64,000 bases of DNA from an uncultured Aquimarina sp. (GCA_947499005.1 CANMML010000007.1:62001-126000), one strand, 5' to 3'. Positions 10,259-20,547 are shown, numbered from the stretch's first letter. Notes: generated by a model from the sequence alone, not told the origin. Program-made: numbers and translations.

Positions 10259-10834
10259 ATGAAAAAAATTATTTCGTATATAGCTTTTTGCAGGTATTTT
10301 CCACAAGTTATTATATTTCTATTCTTTAAAGAAAATCTAGTTGATGATATAAAAAGATGTGAAGAACATCATAATATTAAATTAGAAGGAATAAAGGGGG
10401 TGCTTTATTTGCTAACTTTTGACAAGGCGTTTAGGGCATTATTTTATTATAGAATTGGCAAAATAGGTCATGTTTTAAAACCTTTAGCCCCTTCTTTTGA
10501 TTCACTTATGGTAAATAGTAATATGCCTATAGGTAAAGCAGCTTTGTTCGTACATTCATTTTCAACTATAATTAATGCAAAGTCTATTGGTGAAAACTTT
10601 AGGATAACACATTGTTGTACTGTTGGTAATGGAGAAAAAGGAAAGCCAGTTATTAAGGATAACGTAACCATACATGCAGGAGCTATCGTTTTTGGTGGTA
10701 TTACAGTAGGTGATAATGTTATAATAGGAGCTGGTACTGTTGTAAATAAATCAATCCCAGATAATAGTACTGTAATTGGGAACCCAGCATATATAATTAA
10801 AAAAGATGGAAAAAAAGTTTCTATTAAGTTGTAA
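10259..10834 (+). CDS. Serine acetyltransferase-like hexapeptide transferase
   Basis: This 191-residue protein has a helical N-terminal part and a C-terminal left-handed beta-helix of hexapeptide repeats (THCCTVGNG, VTIHAGAIVFGGITVGDN, IGAGTVVNKSIPDNS, then GNPA). It resembles serine acetyltransferases (CysE-like) found inside capsule clusters, where they usually O-acetylate a sugar using acetyl-CoA. The context favours polysaccharide modification over cysteine synthesis. Confidence 0.7.
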   Translation: MKKIISYIAFCRYFPQVIIFLFFKENLVDDIKRCEEHHNIKLEGIKGVLYLLTFDKAFRALFYYRIGKIGHVLKPLAPSFDSLMVNSNMPIGKAALFVHSFSTIINAKSIGENFRITHCCTVGNGEKGKPVIKDNVTIHAGAIVFGGITVGDNVIIGAGTVVNKSIPDNSTVIGNPAYIIKKDGKKVSIKL

Positions 10835-10836
10835 TT

Positions 10837-11916
10837 ATGAGCAATAAAGTATTGTTTTTTGGGCCTTTCCCTGAGCCAATAACTGGTCAATCTATATCTT
10901 TTAAAGAGGTCTACGATAATTATTCTGGAGGAAAAATATTATTTGATACTACGGTATTTGGTAGCAATAAATATTTAAATACAGTTTATTGTTTGATGGT
11001 ATTACCATTATATTTTCTTTTTAAAAGATTTGATAAAATATATTTTACTTGTTCGAGGAGTAAGTTTGGGTTTCTTAAGGATTTAGTATTGGTTTTTTTG
11101 AGCTCTTTGTCAAAAAAGAAAATAATTAATCATTTACATGGAGCCGATTTCAAAGATTTTGTAAAAAACGCAGGTAAATTGAGGGCACTTATAGATTGGA
11201 CCTATAATAAAGTTGATACTTCAATTGTTTTATTACCCTCGATGAAATCTCAGTTTGAAGATTTTCCTAATATGAATATTGAATTTGTTGAAAATAGTTT
11301 TTCATCGGATTATATTAACATTAATGTTAATATTGAAAATAAGAAAAAAGAGATAGTCTATTTGTCTAATTTAATGTATTCTAAGGGAGTTTTTGTGTTT
11401 TTAGATGCAATCGAAAAAATATTAGAGGAGAACAATGACTGGAATGTTAAACTTGCAGGTAGTATTATTGGCGATGATTATATGTCTAAAAAGGAATTAG
11501 AGTTAGAATTTAAAAAATATAGAGGTAGATTAGAAAAGCAGTTTCCTGATCAGTTTTTCTTTGTTGGTAAAGTTTATGGCGATGAAAAAATAAAACTCCT
11601 AAGTCAAAGTTCAATATTTGTTTTGCCAACTTTCTATAAAACTGAAGCGTTTCCTATTAGTATTGTCGAAGCAATGAAATTTGGTAATGCAATTATAACC
11701 ACCGATCATAATTATCTTTCAGATATTATTTCTAGTTCTAATGGATATATAGTACCTGTAAAATCAGAAGAAAAAATAAAATGTAGTATAGATACTTTAA
11801 TCAGTAATATGGATTTATTATCTAATATTCAAGAGAATAATATAAGAGAGGCAAACTCACAATATTCGCCAAGTATATTTAACAAGAGAATTAATAAAAT
11901 TTTAGTAAACACATAG
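10837..11916 (+). CDS. Glycosyltransferase family 4 (GT-B) protein
   Basis: This 359-residue retaining glycosyltransferase has the C-terminal GT1 donor domain: an IVYLSNLMYSKGVFVFLDAI segment starting the domain (about residue 169), FFVGKVYGDEKI, and the EAFPISIVE (EX7E) motif near residue 268. It acts at the cytoplasmic membrane face, adding one sugar to the lipid-linked repeat. It starts two bases after the acetyltransferase stop and ends immediately before the next ATG, so it is translationally linked. Donor and linkage cannot be read from the sequence. Confidence 0.8.
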   Translation: MSNKVLFFGPFPEPITGQSISFKEVYDNYSGGKILFDTTVFGSNKYLNTVYCLMVLPLYFLFKRFDKIYFTCSRSKFGFLKDLVLVFLSSLSKKKIINHLHGADFKDFVKNAGKLRALIDWTYNKVDTSIVLLPSMKSQFEDFPNMNIEFVENSFSSDYININVNIENKKKEIVYLSNLMYSKGVFVFLDAIEKILEENNDWNVKLAGSIIGDDYMSKKELELEFKKYRGRLEKQFPDQFFFVGKVYGDEKIKLLSQSSIFVLPTFYKTEAFPISIVEAMKFGNAIITTDHNYLSDIISSSNGYIVPVKSEEKIKCSIDTLISNMDLLSNIQENNIREANSQYSPSIFNKRINKILVNT

Positions 11917-12669
11917 ATGAAAGTATCATTAATTACTGTTTGTTATAACAGTTCGACTACACTAAAAGATACAATAGAGTCAGTAAAAAGACAAACTTAT
12001 AGTGATATAGAATATATTATTGTTGATGGGAAGTCTAAAGATAAGACACTTGATATTGTTAATAGTTACCACCCAGGTGTAGTCACTAAATTTATTTCAG
12101 AATCTGACAAAGGTCTTTATGACGCTATGAATAAAGGAATAAAAATGGCAACTGGAGATATTATAGCTTTAATTAATTCCGATGATCTTTTTTGTGATGA
12201 TGAAGCTTTGGAAAAGATAGTTAGGGAGTTTAAAAACTCACCAGAAGCGGATGCTGTTTATGCAGATTTATATTATGTATCTCAGAATAATACAGACAAT
12301 ATAGTAAGGCATTGGATTACGGGTAATCAAAAGAAGTTTAAGAAAGGATGGCATCCTGCGCATCCTACATTATACTTAAAGAAGCATGTATATGATAAGT
12401 TTGGATATTTTGATTTAGAGTATTCTTTAGCCGCTGATTTTGAAATTATGTTAAGGTTTATTGATAAGTATAAGATAAATCTTAAGTATTTTAAAGAACC
12501 TCTCGTTAAAATGAGACTAGGAGGTGAAACGAATAAGAGCATTAAAAATATTTTGAATCAAAATGTTGAATGTATAAAAGCTTTTAAAAATAATGATTTA
12601 TCTGTTAATTCTATATTATACCCGTTCTATAGAATTTTACCTAAAGTTGTTCAATTCTTTAAAAAATAA
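11917..12669 (+). CDS. Glycosyltransferase family 2 protein
   Basis: This 250-residue inverting GT-A enzyme begins SLITVCYNSSTTL and has IIVDGKSKDKT, DKGLYDAMNKG and the metal-binding INSDD (about residues 87-91). These are characteristic of the WcaA/WbbD-like subgroup of GT2. The lack of membrane helices fits a soluble or peripheral transferase. Its start codon directly follows the stop of the preceding GT4 gene. The transferred sugar is unknown. Confidence 0.8.
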   Translation: MKVSLITVCYNSSTTLKDTIESVKRQTYSDIEYIIVDGKSKDKTLDIVNSYHPGVVTKFISESDKGLYDAMNKGIKMATGDIIALINSDDLFCDDEALEKIVREFKNSPEADAVYADLYYVSQNNTDNIVRHWITGNQKKFKKGWHPAHPTLYLKKHVYDKFGYFDLEYSLAADFEIMLRFIDKYKINLKYFKEPLVKMRLGGETNKSIKNILNQNVECIKAFKNNDLSVNSILYPFYRILPKVVQFFKK

Positions 12670-12721
12670 TTTTCATAGTGTTTGGTTTAGATTAAATGTG
12701 ATGTTTTAATATAATTTGTGG

Positions 12722-13615
12722 ATGGATAATAAAATATTAATTACTGGAGGTAGTGGCTTTTTAGGTAAAGAGGTAATACAATATTTCAAAAGTCAGAATA
12801 TCCCTTTTCTAACAATAGGTAGAGGGAGGGATAATACAATAGTAGCCGATTTAAAAGAAGAAATTCCAGATTTAAAAAATTATAAAATTGATACAGTATT
12901 ACATATAGCAGGAAAAGCCCATAGTATTCCTAAAACTGCAGCAGAACAGAAAGAGTTTTATGATGTAAACCTTCATGGTACCCAAAAACTTCTTAATGGA
13001 TTAAAAGATAATACTCCAAGGAATTTCATTTTCATTAGCACTGTTGCTGTATACGGTTTAGAAAAAGGAATAAATATAACAGAGGATTATCCATTAGAGG
13101 GTAAAACACCATATGCAAAAAGTAAAATTGAAGCAGAAAGGGAGGTGATAAAGTTTGGTTCTGATTATGGTGTAAATGTTTCCGTTCTTAGATTGCCTCT
13201 TGTGGTAGGTAAAAATCCGATAGGTAATTTAGGAAGTATAATTAAAGGGATTAAGAAAGGTTACTATTTTAGAATAGGTAATGGTGAAGCCAAGAGGTCT
13301 TTAGTTGCAGCGTCAGATATAGGTCCTTTGGTTATTAAATTAGATGGCAAAAGCGGAATCTATAATGTTACGGATTCATCGAATTCTACGATTAAGGATA
13401 TTGATATTTATATTTCAGGTATTTATAATAAAAAAATAAAAACATTACCCTTAGCATTTTTGAAATATATTTCTAAAATAGGAGATATTATTCCTTTTTT
13501 CCCTCTCAATAGTTACAAATTTGATAAGTTGACTAGTTCTTTGACTTTTTCTAATGATAAACTCTTATCAGAGTTAGATTGGGAGCCTAGTTACTCATTA
13601 GACAATTTAAAATAA
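12722..13615 (+). CDS. NAD-dependent epimerase/4-ketoreductase (WbpV-like)
   Basis: This 297-residue extended SDR protein has GGSGFLGKEV near the N-terminus and a YAKSK catalytic motif (YxxxK). I start it at ATG 12722 rather than the in-frame TTG six bases earlier. Paired with the following WbpL-type phosphosugar transferase and a WbpM-type dehydratase downstream, it fits a reductase/epimerase making UDP-QuiNAc or UDP-FucNAc, the usual donor of WbpL enzymes. It may equally be a UDP-GlcNAc 4-epimerase. Confidence 0.65.
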   Translation: MDNKILITGGSGFLGKEVIQYFKSQNIPFLTIGRGRDNTIVADLKEEIPDLKNYKIDTVLHIAGKAHSIPKTAAEQKEFYDVNLHGTQKLLNGLKDNTPRNFIFISTVAVYGLEKGINITEDYPLEGKTPYAKSKIEAEREVIKFGSDYGVNVSVLRLPLVVGKNPIGNLGSIIKGIKKGYYFRIGNGEAKRSLVAASDIGPLVIKLDGKSGIYNVTDSSNSTIKDIDIYISGIYNKKIKTLPLAFLKYISKIGDIIPFFPLNSYKFDKLTSSLTFSNDKLLSELDWEPSYSLDNLK

Positions 13616-13650
13616 TTATAGCTAAATAAAATACTTATATATTAAGATAT

Positions 13651-14610
13651 ATGAACTCACTACTATTAGTCCTAATCATTCTAGTTATATTATCATACTT
13701 GTATTTTAAAATAGCAGAGAGACTAAATATAATTGATAAGCCAAACCAAAGAAGTTCACATACTGTTCCTACAATACGGGGGGGAGGAGTACTTTTTTAT
13801 ATTGCAGTTTTGATTTTCTTTCTTTTAAATAATTTTGAATACCCTTATCTATTTATCGGTTTAACACTTTTGTCAGTGATCAGTTTTATAGATGATATTA
13901 GATCATTATCCCCTAATTTGAGGTTGATAATTCACTTTTTATCAATAGGTCTGATAATTTATGAAAGTCATATTCATGATTTTGGAATAATTTTTTCATT
14001 TGCGGTCTTAATACCGGCAATAGCAGTATTGAATATTTACAATTTTATGGATGGGATTAATGGTATTACAGGTCTTAATGCTATTGTAGTTATTTTGAGT
14101 TTATATTTGGTGAACCATTACAATGAGTTTGAAACAGAAAAGGATTTAATGGTGTATATGTTATTGTCAATATTAGTCTTTGGTTTTTATAATTTTAGAA
14201 AGAAAGCATTATTTTTTGCAGGAGATATTGGTAGTATATCTTTAGCAGGGTTAATTATTTTTTTGCTCATTAAGTCTTTTGTGATACTAAAGGCGCCTGT
14301 TTTAATATTGTTATTAGGTGTTTACGGCGTAGATGCAACATTGACTATTGTTAGGAGGTTTAAAGATGGAGAAAAACTCTCGGAAGCACATAGAAGTCAT
14401 TTGTATCAAGTAATAACAGATAATACCAATACACCACATATGGTGACAGCCTTGTGTTATGGATTAATCCAATTAATATTAGTGATTCCTATTTTACTTT
14501 TAATTAACGCCCCTGTTTATATTCAAATTATAGTTTCAATATTTGTTTATTTGTTATTGGTGGTCATACATCAAATAATACTTAAAAAAATAATTTTTAA
14601 AAAATCATGA
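13651..14610 (+). CDS. WbpL/WecA-family initiating phosphosugar transferase
   Basis: This 319-residue polytopic inner-membrane protein (about 10-11 helices) belongs to the MraY/WecA superfamily. It moves a GlcNAc-like phosphosugar onto undecaprenyl phosphate, starting repeat-unit synthesis. Markers are RSSHTVPTIRGGG (residues 31-43), the FIDDIRSLSP metal-binding region (about residue 81), NIYNFMDGINGITG and an acidic/basic HRSHLYQ loop. The preceding SDR and the downstream WbpM-type dehydratase point to UDP-QuiNAc or UDP-FucNAc as donor. It overlaps the next gene by four bases. Confidence 0.85.
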   Translation: MNSLLLVLIILVILSYLYFKIAERLNIIDKPNQRSSHTVPTIRGGGVLFYIAVLIFFLLNNFEYPYLFIGLTLLSVISFIDDIRSLSPNLRLIIHFLSIGLIIYESHIHDFGIIFSFAVLIPAIAVLNIYNFMDGINGITGLNAIVVILSLYLVNHYNEFETEKDLMVYMLLSILVFGFYNFRKKALFFAGDIGSISLAGLIIFLLIKSFVILKAPVLILLLGVYGVDATLTIVRRFKDGEKLSEAHRSHLYQVITDNTNTPHMVTALCYGLIQLILVIPILLLINAPVYIQIIVSIFVYLLLVVIHQIILKKIIFKKS

Positions 14611-15191
14611 AAGATATTGCAATCATAGGTGGTGGAGGTTTAGGAAGGGAAGTCATTGCTCTAATTAAAATTATAAATGAAACTGATAAAAAGTGGAATG
14701 TTATAGGTTTCTTTGATGATAATTCTTCTAGTGATATTATTAATGATTTTCCTGTTTTGGGACCTGTTGATATGATTAATGAACAAAAAAAGGACTTAGC
14801 AATAGTAATTGCAATAGGAAATCCTCTAGTTAAAGAATCAATTTTTAAAAAAATAAATAATGCTCATATTTATTTTCCAAATATTGTACACCCTTCATCG
14901 ATTTATTTTGACCTAGATAGAGTTAAATTGGGGATTGGTTGTATCTTCTTTGCAAACACTGTTTTCACTACGGATATTGCTATTAATGATTTTGTTTTTG
15001 TTAATAATAATGTTTCTATATCACATGATGTTGTAATAGGCTCGTTTTCTACTCTTATGCCTATGGTATCTATTTCATGTAAAACTGATATTGGTAGGAG
15101 CTGCTTTATAGGTAACAACACTGTAATTTGTAAAGAAACAAATATAAATAATGGCACTAAATTAGTTGCTGGTACCATAGTGTCAAATTAA
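14607..15191 (+). CDS. PglD/NeuD-type sugar O- or N-acetyltransferase
   Basis: This 194-residue protein begins with the nucleotide-sugar binding Rossmann motif GGGGLGREVIALI (residues 8-20). It ends in a left-handed beta-helix (SISHDVVIGSFSTL, CKTDIGRSCFIGNNTV). This is the PglD/NeuD layout, which acetylates an amino or hydroxyl group of a bacillosamine- or sialic-acid-like sugar. No aminotransferase is present next to it, so N-acetylation of a 4-amino sugar lacks its partner here. O-acetylation is a reasonable alternative. Confidence 0.75.
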   Translation: MKDIAIIGGGGLGREVIALIKIINETDKKWNVIGFFDDNSSSDIINDFPVLGPVDMINEQKKDLAIVIAIGNPLVKESIFKKINNAHIYFPNIVHPSSIYFDLDRVKLGIGCIFFANTVFTTDIAINDFVFVNNNVSISHDVVIGSFSTLMPMVSISCKTDIGRSCFIGNNTVICKETNINNGTKLVAGTIVSN

Positions 15192-15380
15192 TTTGAGATC
15201 TTTTGTATAGCAGAAAAGAAAACATAATGTTATCATAATAACAAAGGCATATATGTTTTAGAATAAATATTTATTATTTAATAAGTAAGTTATTTTATAG
15301 ACATTTTTAATAGTTGTTTTATTTTTGAGAATTTAAAAAAAGAGTTTATAACTTTACTTAAGACACAATCTAACCTTAAT

Positions 15381-17297
15381 ATGAAAAAAGAATTACTAAC
15401 AGATAGTAAATATGTCAATTTTAGGTACGTTCCTAGATGGGTAATTTTAAGTATAGATTTATTATTAATAATACTTTCTTCATGTTTTACACATTATTTG
15501 CTAATGGGGTTAAGCGTTGGAGGGAAATCATTTTTAGGAATAGAACAATTATTTTTGATTATAGGATTTCATCTTCTTGCATTTCTTTATTTTAAACCTT
15601 TTTCAGGGATTATTAGACACTCTTCTTTTTTTGATGCCGTTAAATTAGCACTAGCAATTTTTGCAGCTAATATTGCTTTAGTGGTATTTAATTATGTGTA
15701 TGTTTTTAATTATAAGGAAAAGTTATTTTTAAATACAGAGCTATTAGTAAATATGTTTTTCTCGTTTACATTGCTTTTTTCTTTAAGGTTAATCGTAAAA
15801 GAGACTTATGAAATTATAAAAAGATCAATAGAAGAAAAAGAGCATTGTCAACAAACATTGATTATTGGTTTTAACGAAAATGCAGTTGCTATTGCAAATG
15901 CGATAGAAAAAGAATCGCCTAGAAGATTTATTTTAAAAGGGTTTGTTACAACAGAAATAAATTCAAAAGCATCCAACTTAAGAGTTTTAGGGAAAAAAAT
16001 CACCTATTTAAATTCTTCTCAAGAAATAATAGAAGAATTGAAAGAAGCATCTGTGAATTCTATAATACTAACAGATTTAAAGTATTCTTCAGCTAAACTT
16101 TTTGATATAGTAGACTTTTGTACCCAAAATGATATTACTGTATATAAAGCCCCGTTAGTATCTAATTCAAAAGAAGATATTTCAACAAAAAGAATAGAAT
16201 CGATAAGAATTGAGGATTTATTAAATAGGCCTCCAATTCAATTAAATAAAGAAAATAAGGTAAAAGAGTTTTATGATAAGGTAATTTTAGTTACAGGAGG
16301 TGCAGGCTCAATAGGAGGAGAAATAGTTAGGCAATTAGCTACCTATAAGCCAAAAAAATTAGTAGTTCTAGATCAAGCAGAAACTCCTTTACACAGTATA
16401 AGTATTGAAATAGAAAATAAATTCAAGGAACTAGATTTTGAATGTATAATATGTGATGTATACAATAAACAAAAATTAGAGAACCTCTTTGAATCATATA
16501 ACTTTGATATTGTTTTTCATGCTGCAGCTTATAAGCATGTTCCGTTAATGGAAATTAACCCAACAGAAGCAATATCAGTCAATGTTTTTGGGACAAAAAA
16601 TTTAGCCGATTTATCTCATAAGTTTAATGTAGCTAAGTTTGTTATGGTTTCTACAGATAAAGCTGTTAACCCTAGTAATGTTATGGGAGCTTCGAAAAGA
16701 ATAGCAGAGTTATATGTTCAGTCATTTTTTAATGAACATAAAAATTCCACTAAATTCATAACAACCAGATTTGGAAATGTTTTAGGTTCAAATGGCTCTG
16801 TTGTTCCTTTATTTAAAAGACAAATTGAAAGTGGAGGTCCACTAACAATAACTCACCCCGATATAATTAGATATTTTATGACTATACCTGAAGCATGTAA
16901 TTTAGTCTTGGAAGCAGGAACTATGGGTAATGGTGGAGAAATATACTTATTTGATATGGGGGATCCTGTAAAAATAATGGATTTAGCAAAAAGAATGATA
17001 AGGATGTATGGTTATGAACCAGAGCATGATATAGAAATTAAAATAACAGGCTTAAGGAAAGGCGAAAAACTTTACGAGGAACTATTGTCAGATAAATCCA
17101 AGACGCTTACAACGCATAATGACAAAATAATGATAGCTAAGGATCAAACTCAGAGTTTTTCTTTTGTGAATAAATTGATATCTGAGATAGGTGTTGAATG
17201 TTCAAAAAACAATAATAGCAATGTTGTTAAAAAGATGAAAGAATTGGTGCCCGAATTTAAAAGTCTTAATTCGGAATATGAAATCTTAGATATTTAA
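15381..17297 (+). CDS. WbpM/FlaA1-type UDP-sugar 4,6-dehydratase, membrane bound
   Basis: This 638-residue protein has about four N-terminal membrane helices (residues 20-140), a CoA-binding-like Rossmann domain, and a C-terminal polysaccharide-synthesis SDR domain. The latter has GGAGSIGGEIVRQL (about residue 306), STDKAVNPSNVMGASKR (catalytic region) and TRFGNVLGSNGSV. The family converts UDP-GlcNAc to UDP-4-keto-6-deoxy-GlcNAc for QuiNAc, FucNAc or bacillosamine. It follows a 189-base gap, so a second promoter for the export genes is possible. Confidence 0.9.
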   Translation: MKKELLTDSKYVNFRYVPRWVILSIDLLLIILSSCFTHYLLMGLSVGGKSFLGIEQLFLIIGFHLLAFLYFKPFSGIIRHSSFFDAVKLALAIFAANIALVVFNYVYVFNYKEKLFLNTELLVNMFFSFTLLFSLRLIVKETYEIIKRSIEEKEHCQQTLIIGFNENAVAIANAIEKESPRRFILKGFVTTEINSKASNLRVLGKKITYLNSSQEIIEELKEASVNSIILTDLKYSSAKLFDIVDFCTQNDITVYKAPLVSNSKEDISTKRIESIRIEDLLNRPPIQLNKENKVKEFYDKVILVTGGAGSIGGEIVRQLATYKPKKLVVLDQAETPLHSISIEIENKFKELDFECIICDVYNKQKLENLFESYNFDIVFHAAAYKHVPLMEINPTEAISVNVFGTKNLADLSHKFNVAKFVMVSTDKAVNPSNVMGASKRIAELYVQSFFNEHKNSTKFITTRFGNVLGSNGSVVPLFKRQIESGGPLTITHPDIIRYFMTIPEACNLVLEAGTMGNGGEIYLFDMGDPVKIMDLAKRMIRMYGYEPEHDIEIKITGLRKGEKLYEELLSDKSKTLTTHNDKIMIAKDQTQSFSFVNKLISEIGVECSKNNNSNVVKKMKELVPEFKSLNSEYEILDI

Positions 17298-17367
17298 TTT
17301 TTGTAATTAAATATAGTTAGTGGGATTTCAATAAATAAATTATTTTAGCCAACTCAAAAAAAAAAAA

Positions 17368-18141
17368 ATGATAAAGCAAATAAAAATTCTATATCTGTTG
17401 TTTGCAGTACTATTTATTTCGTGCGCAAGTAAAAAAGACATTCTTTACCTTCAGGATATAGAAAGCATAGATTTTAATAATAAAGGAGCTAGTAATATTG
17501 TAACGATTAAGCCAAATGATCAGTTATCGATTATAATTTCATCTGTTGATAGGAAATCAGCAGCGCCATTTAATATGCCAGCTTTAGCAGATTTTAATTC
17601 AGATATAACCCAAGTTAATGCGCAACAAAGGTTACAAACTTATTTAGTTGATCAAGATGGAAATATTGAATTTCCAATACTTGGTAGTTTGAAATTATCC
17701 AATAAAACACCTCAACAAGCTACCTCACTTTTGAAAGAAGAGTTAAGAAAATATTTGAAAGCCCCGATTGTTAATTTGAGGATAAATAATTTTAAAGTAT
17801 CGGTGTTAGGAGAGGTTAATAACCCCGGGATTATTGATGTAAGAGATCAACGAATTACTATTTTAGAGGCTTTAAGTAGTGCTGGAGATATGACAGTATT
17901 TGGGAAGCGTAAAGATGTAATGGTGATAAGAGAAGATGCTAGTGGAAAAAAATATTTTAAAGTAGATTTTACATCATCGGAATTTATAAAATCTCCATAC
18001 TATTATTTACAACAAAATGATGTGGTAATTGTTTCTCCAAACAAAACACAAGTACAATCTTCTGCCTTTGGACGTAATACTTCGGCACTAGTTTCTATAG
18101 CAGGTGTTTTAATTTCAGTAATTACGCTTTTAACTAGATAA
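17368..18141 (+). CDS. wza: Polysaccharide export outer-membrane lipoprotein
   Basis: This 257-residue lipoprotein has a signal peptide ending at FISCASKKD (lipobox cysteine about residue 19). A PES/Wza domain follows (YLVDQDGNIEFPILGSL, about residues 90-106), then an SLBB segment (VSVLGEVNNPGIIDV, about residues 152-166) and a hydrophobic C-terminal stretch. It would form the outer-membrane exit channel together with Wzc. The start lies in an A-rich stretch typical of this genome, and wzc follows 12 bases after its stop. Confidence 0.9.
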   Translation: MIKQIKILYLLFAVLFISCASKKDILYLQDIESIDFNNKGASNIVTIKPNDQLSIIISSVDRKSAAPFNMPALADFNSDITQVNAQQRLQTYLVDQDGNIEFPILGSLKLSNKTPQQATSLLKEELRKYLKAPIVNLRINNFKVSVLGEVNNPGIIDVRDQRITILEALSSAGDMTVFGKRKDVMVIREDASGKKYFKVDFTSSEFIKSPYYYLQQNDVVIVSPNKTQVQSSAFGRNTSALVSIAGVLISVITLLTR

Positions 18142-18153
18142 TCAATTAGGTTT

Positions 18154-20547
18154 ATGAATAATATAACAGACCTTAAAGAGTTTGAAGGGTTTTCTCTTCA
18201 AAACGAAATAAAAAAATACTCAAGATCTTGGAAGTGGTTTCTTGTTTCAATATTTATTTGTGCTTTACTAGCACTAATATACCTAAAGAAAACTCCTTAT
18301 ACATATAATGCAGTTTCGACGATATTGATCAAAGATGAAGGTGAAGGTAGAGGGTTATCTGAACTAGCTGCGTTTGAAGATTTAACAGGTATGTCAGGAG
18401 GTAGTAATGATATTGATGACGAAGTTGATATTATTCGCTCTAAAACATTGCTTGAGAGGGTGGTGAAAAAGCTTAATGTATCTATAATACAATCTAAAAA
18501 AGATGGATTGAAATATGTTGATATTTATGGATCTACTCCAATAGAAGCCTTTTTTCAATATAATGACAATTATTACAAATTCCCAGGAGAAGATGATTTT
18601 ATTCCTTTTAAGATAGAGTTAAAGACAGGTAATGTATACAAATTAATTGATGAAGATTTAGGTGAATCTTACGAGGTAGAATATGATAAGTTGTTCAAGC
18701 ATAAATATGGGGATCTTATCATTAAAAAAACGAGTCTTTTTAATGATAATTTCAAAAAAGAAGAGCCTTTAACAGAAGTTTATTTAAATATTGGGTCATT
18801 AGAAAAAGTAGCATTAATTTATCAAACGAGTTTGTCAGCAGCTGCGAAAAGCAAAAGAAGTAGTCTTTTAGATTTAAGCCTTAAATCATCTAATTTAACT
18901 AAAGCTTATGATTTTATAAATACATTAGTAGATATCTATAATGAAGAAGCTATTGATGATAAAAATTTAATATCTAAAAATACTATAGAGTTCGTTGATA
19001 AAAGATTAGAAGTGATTTCTAAAGAATTAAAGGATGTAGAGAATTTTAAAACAGAGTTTAAAGAGAATAAGGGGATAACTAATATTAGTACAGAAAGTCA
19101 ATTGTTTGTTGAGCAGATAGGTGATTCTCAAAAGAATATACTTGAAGTAGAGACACAATTGAGTTTAGTAAATTATATGCTTGATTACTTAAGTAAACAA
19201 ACAGAGGAGTTTGATTTATTACCAGCTAATATTGGCATAGAGAGCCAATCTGTAAATACAGCTATAACAACTTTTAATAAAAATATCTTAGAAAGAAAGC
19301 GTTTGTTGGAAAATTCAACAGAGTTAAATCCTATTGTTAAAGATTTAACATATAATGTGAAAATTCAAAAAGAAAATTTATTAAAAACTTTAAGTAATCA
19401 AAAAAATAATTTTGAAATAACTAAAAGACAATTCAATAAGCAAAAAGGGAAAATCAATTCTAAAATAAAAGGTATCCCTAAGATAGAACAAGACATTAGA
19501 GTTATAGCTCGTCAACAACGTATTAAAGAAAATTTGTATTTATTTCTTTTAAAGAAAAAAGAAGACCTGTCTATTTCTATTACAGTAACAGCACCACCTG
19601 CGAAAATTATAGATCGTGCCTATAGTACAGGTATACCAGTAGCACCAAGGAGAATGGTGATTTTGGCGACATCCTTAATTCTTGGTTTCTTAATTCCTTT
19701 TGTTGCCATCTATGTGAAAGATTTATTTGATACAAAAGTTAAAGATAGAATCGATGTAGAAAATGTATTAAAAAACACACCATTGCTTGTAGAAGTAGCA
19801 AGAGTTAAAAAAGGTACATCTGATGTTTTGAAAATTAATGATAGATCAGTTCTTGGGGAGTCATTCAGGATTTTAAGGACAAACCTTAACTACTTAGGTA
19901 AATCAAAGAAAAAAGAAGGAAAAGCTCTTCGGGTATTTATTACATCAACAGTTAAAGGAGAAGGAAAGACTTTTGTTTCGTTTAATACTGTATTGGCATT
20001 AGCAGATTCAAATAAGAAAATTCTAGTTATTGGAGCTGATATTAGAAACCCTCAGTTACATAGGTATTTAAAGAATGATAAAAATCAGAGAGGTTTATCA
20101 GATTATTTATATGACAATACGTTACAGTTTGAAGAAATTGTAAATAAAGTAACATTTAATAATCATAACATAGACTATGTAACTTCTGGAAGAATTCCGC
20201 CAAACCCTTCAGAGTTGTTAATGAATGGTCGTTTAGAACATTTATTAGATTATTTAGATGAAAATCATGACTATGATTATATTATTGTAGATACAGCTCC
20301 TACAATGTTAGTTACAGATACATTGATTATTTGTGAATCAGCAGATGTTACTATTTATGTTGTCAGAGCTGATTATACAGATAGAAACTTACTTACATAT
20401 GCTAAACAGCTTAAAGACGATGGTAAGGTTCAAGGAATGGCAATTGTCCTTAATGATGTCAAAGAAGGCCGAATAGGTTACGGATATAGTTACGGATATG
20501 GCGAAACCAAAAAGAAATGGTACCAAAACTTTTTCAGTAAATCATAA
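18154..20547 (+). CDS. wzc: Wzc-type tyrosine autokinase / chain-length regulator
   Basis: This 797-residue fused Wzz-kinase protein has a first membrane helix near residue 30, a periplasmic coiled-coil-rich part, and a second helix near residue 505. The cytoplasmic BY-kinase domain shows Walker A TVKGEGKTF (about 608), Walker A' LVIGADIRN and Walker B YIIVDTAP. It ends in a tyrosine cluster (GYGYSYGYG) that is the autophosphorylation tail. It partners Wza in capsule export and closes the locus before a strong terminator. Confidence 0.93.
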   Translation: MNNITDLKEFEGFSLQNEIKKYSRSWKWFLVSIFICALLALIYLKKTPYTYNAVSTILIKDEGEGRGLSELAAFEDLTGMSGGSNDIDDEVDIIRSKTLLERVVKKLNVSIIQSKKDGLKYVDIYGSTPIEAFFQYNDNYYKFPGEDDFIPFKIELKTGNVYKLIDEDLGESYEVEYDKLFKHKYGDLIIKKTSLFNDNFKKEEPLTEVYLNIGSLEKVALIYQTSLSAAAKSKRSSLLDLSLKSSNLTKAYDFINTLVDIYNEEAIDDKNLISKNTIEFVDKRLEVISKELKDVENFKTEFKENKGITNISTESQLFVEQIGDSQKNILEVETQLSLVNYMLDYLSKQTEEFDLLPANIGIESQSVNTAITTFNKNILERKRLLENSTELNPIVKDLTYNVKIQKENLLKTLSNQKNNFEITKRQFNKQKGKINSKIKGIPKIEQDIRVIARQQRIKENLYLFLLKKKEDLSISITVTAPPAKIIDRAYSTGIPVAPRRMVILATSLILGFLIPFVAIYVKDLFDTKVKDRIDVENVLKNTPLLVEVARVKKGTSDVLKINDRSVLGESFRILRTNLNYLGKSKKKEGKALRVFITSTVKGEGKTFVSFNTVLALADSNKKILVIGADIRNPQLHRYLKNDKNQRGLSDYLYDNTLQFEEIVNKVTFNNHNIDYVTSGRIPPNPSELLMNGRLEHLLDYLDENHDYDYIIVDTAPTMLVTDTLIICESADVTIYVVRADYTDRNLLTYAKQLKDDGKVQGMAIVLNDVKEGRIGYGYSYGYGETKKKWYQNFFSKS

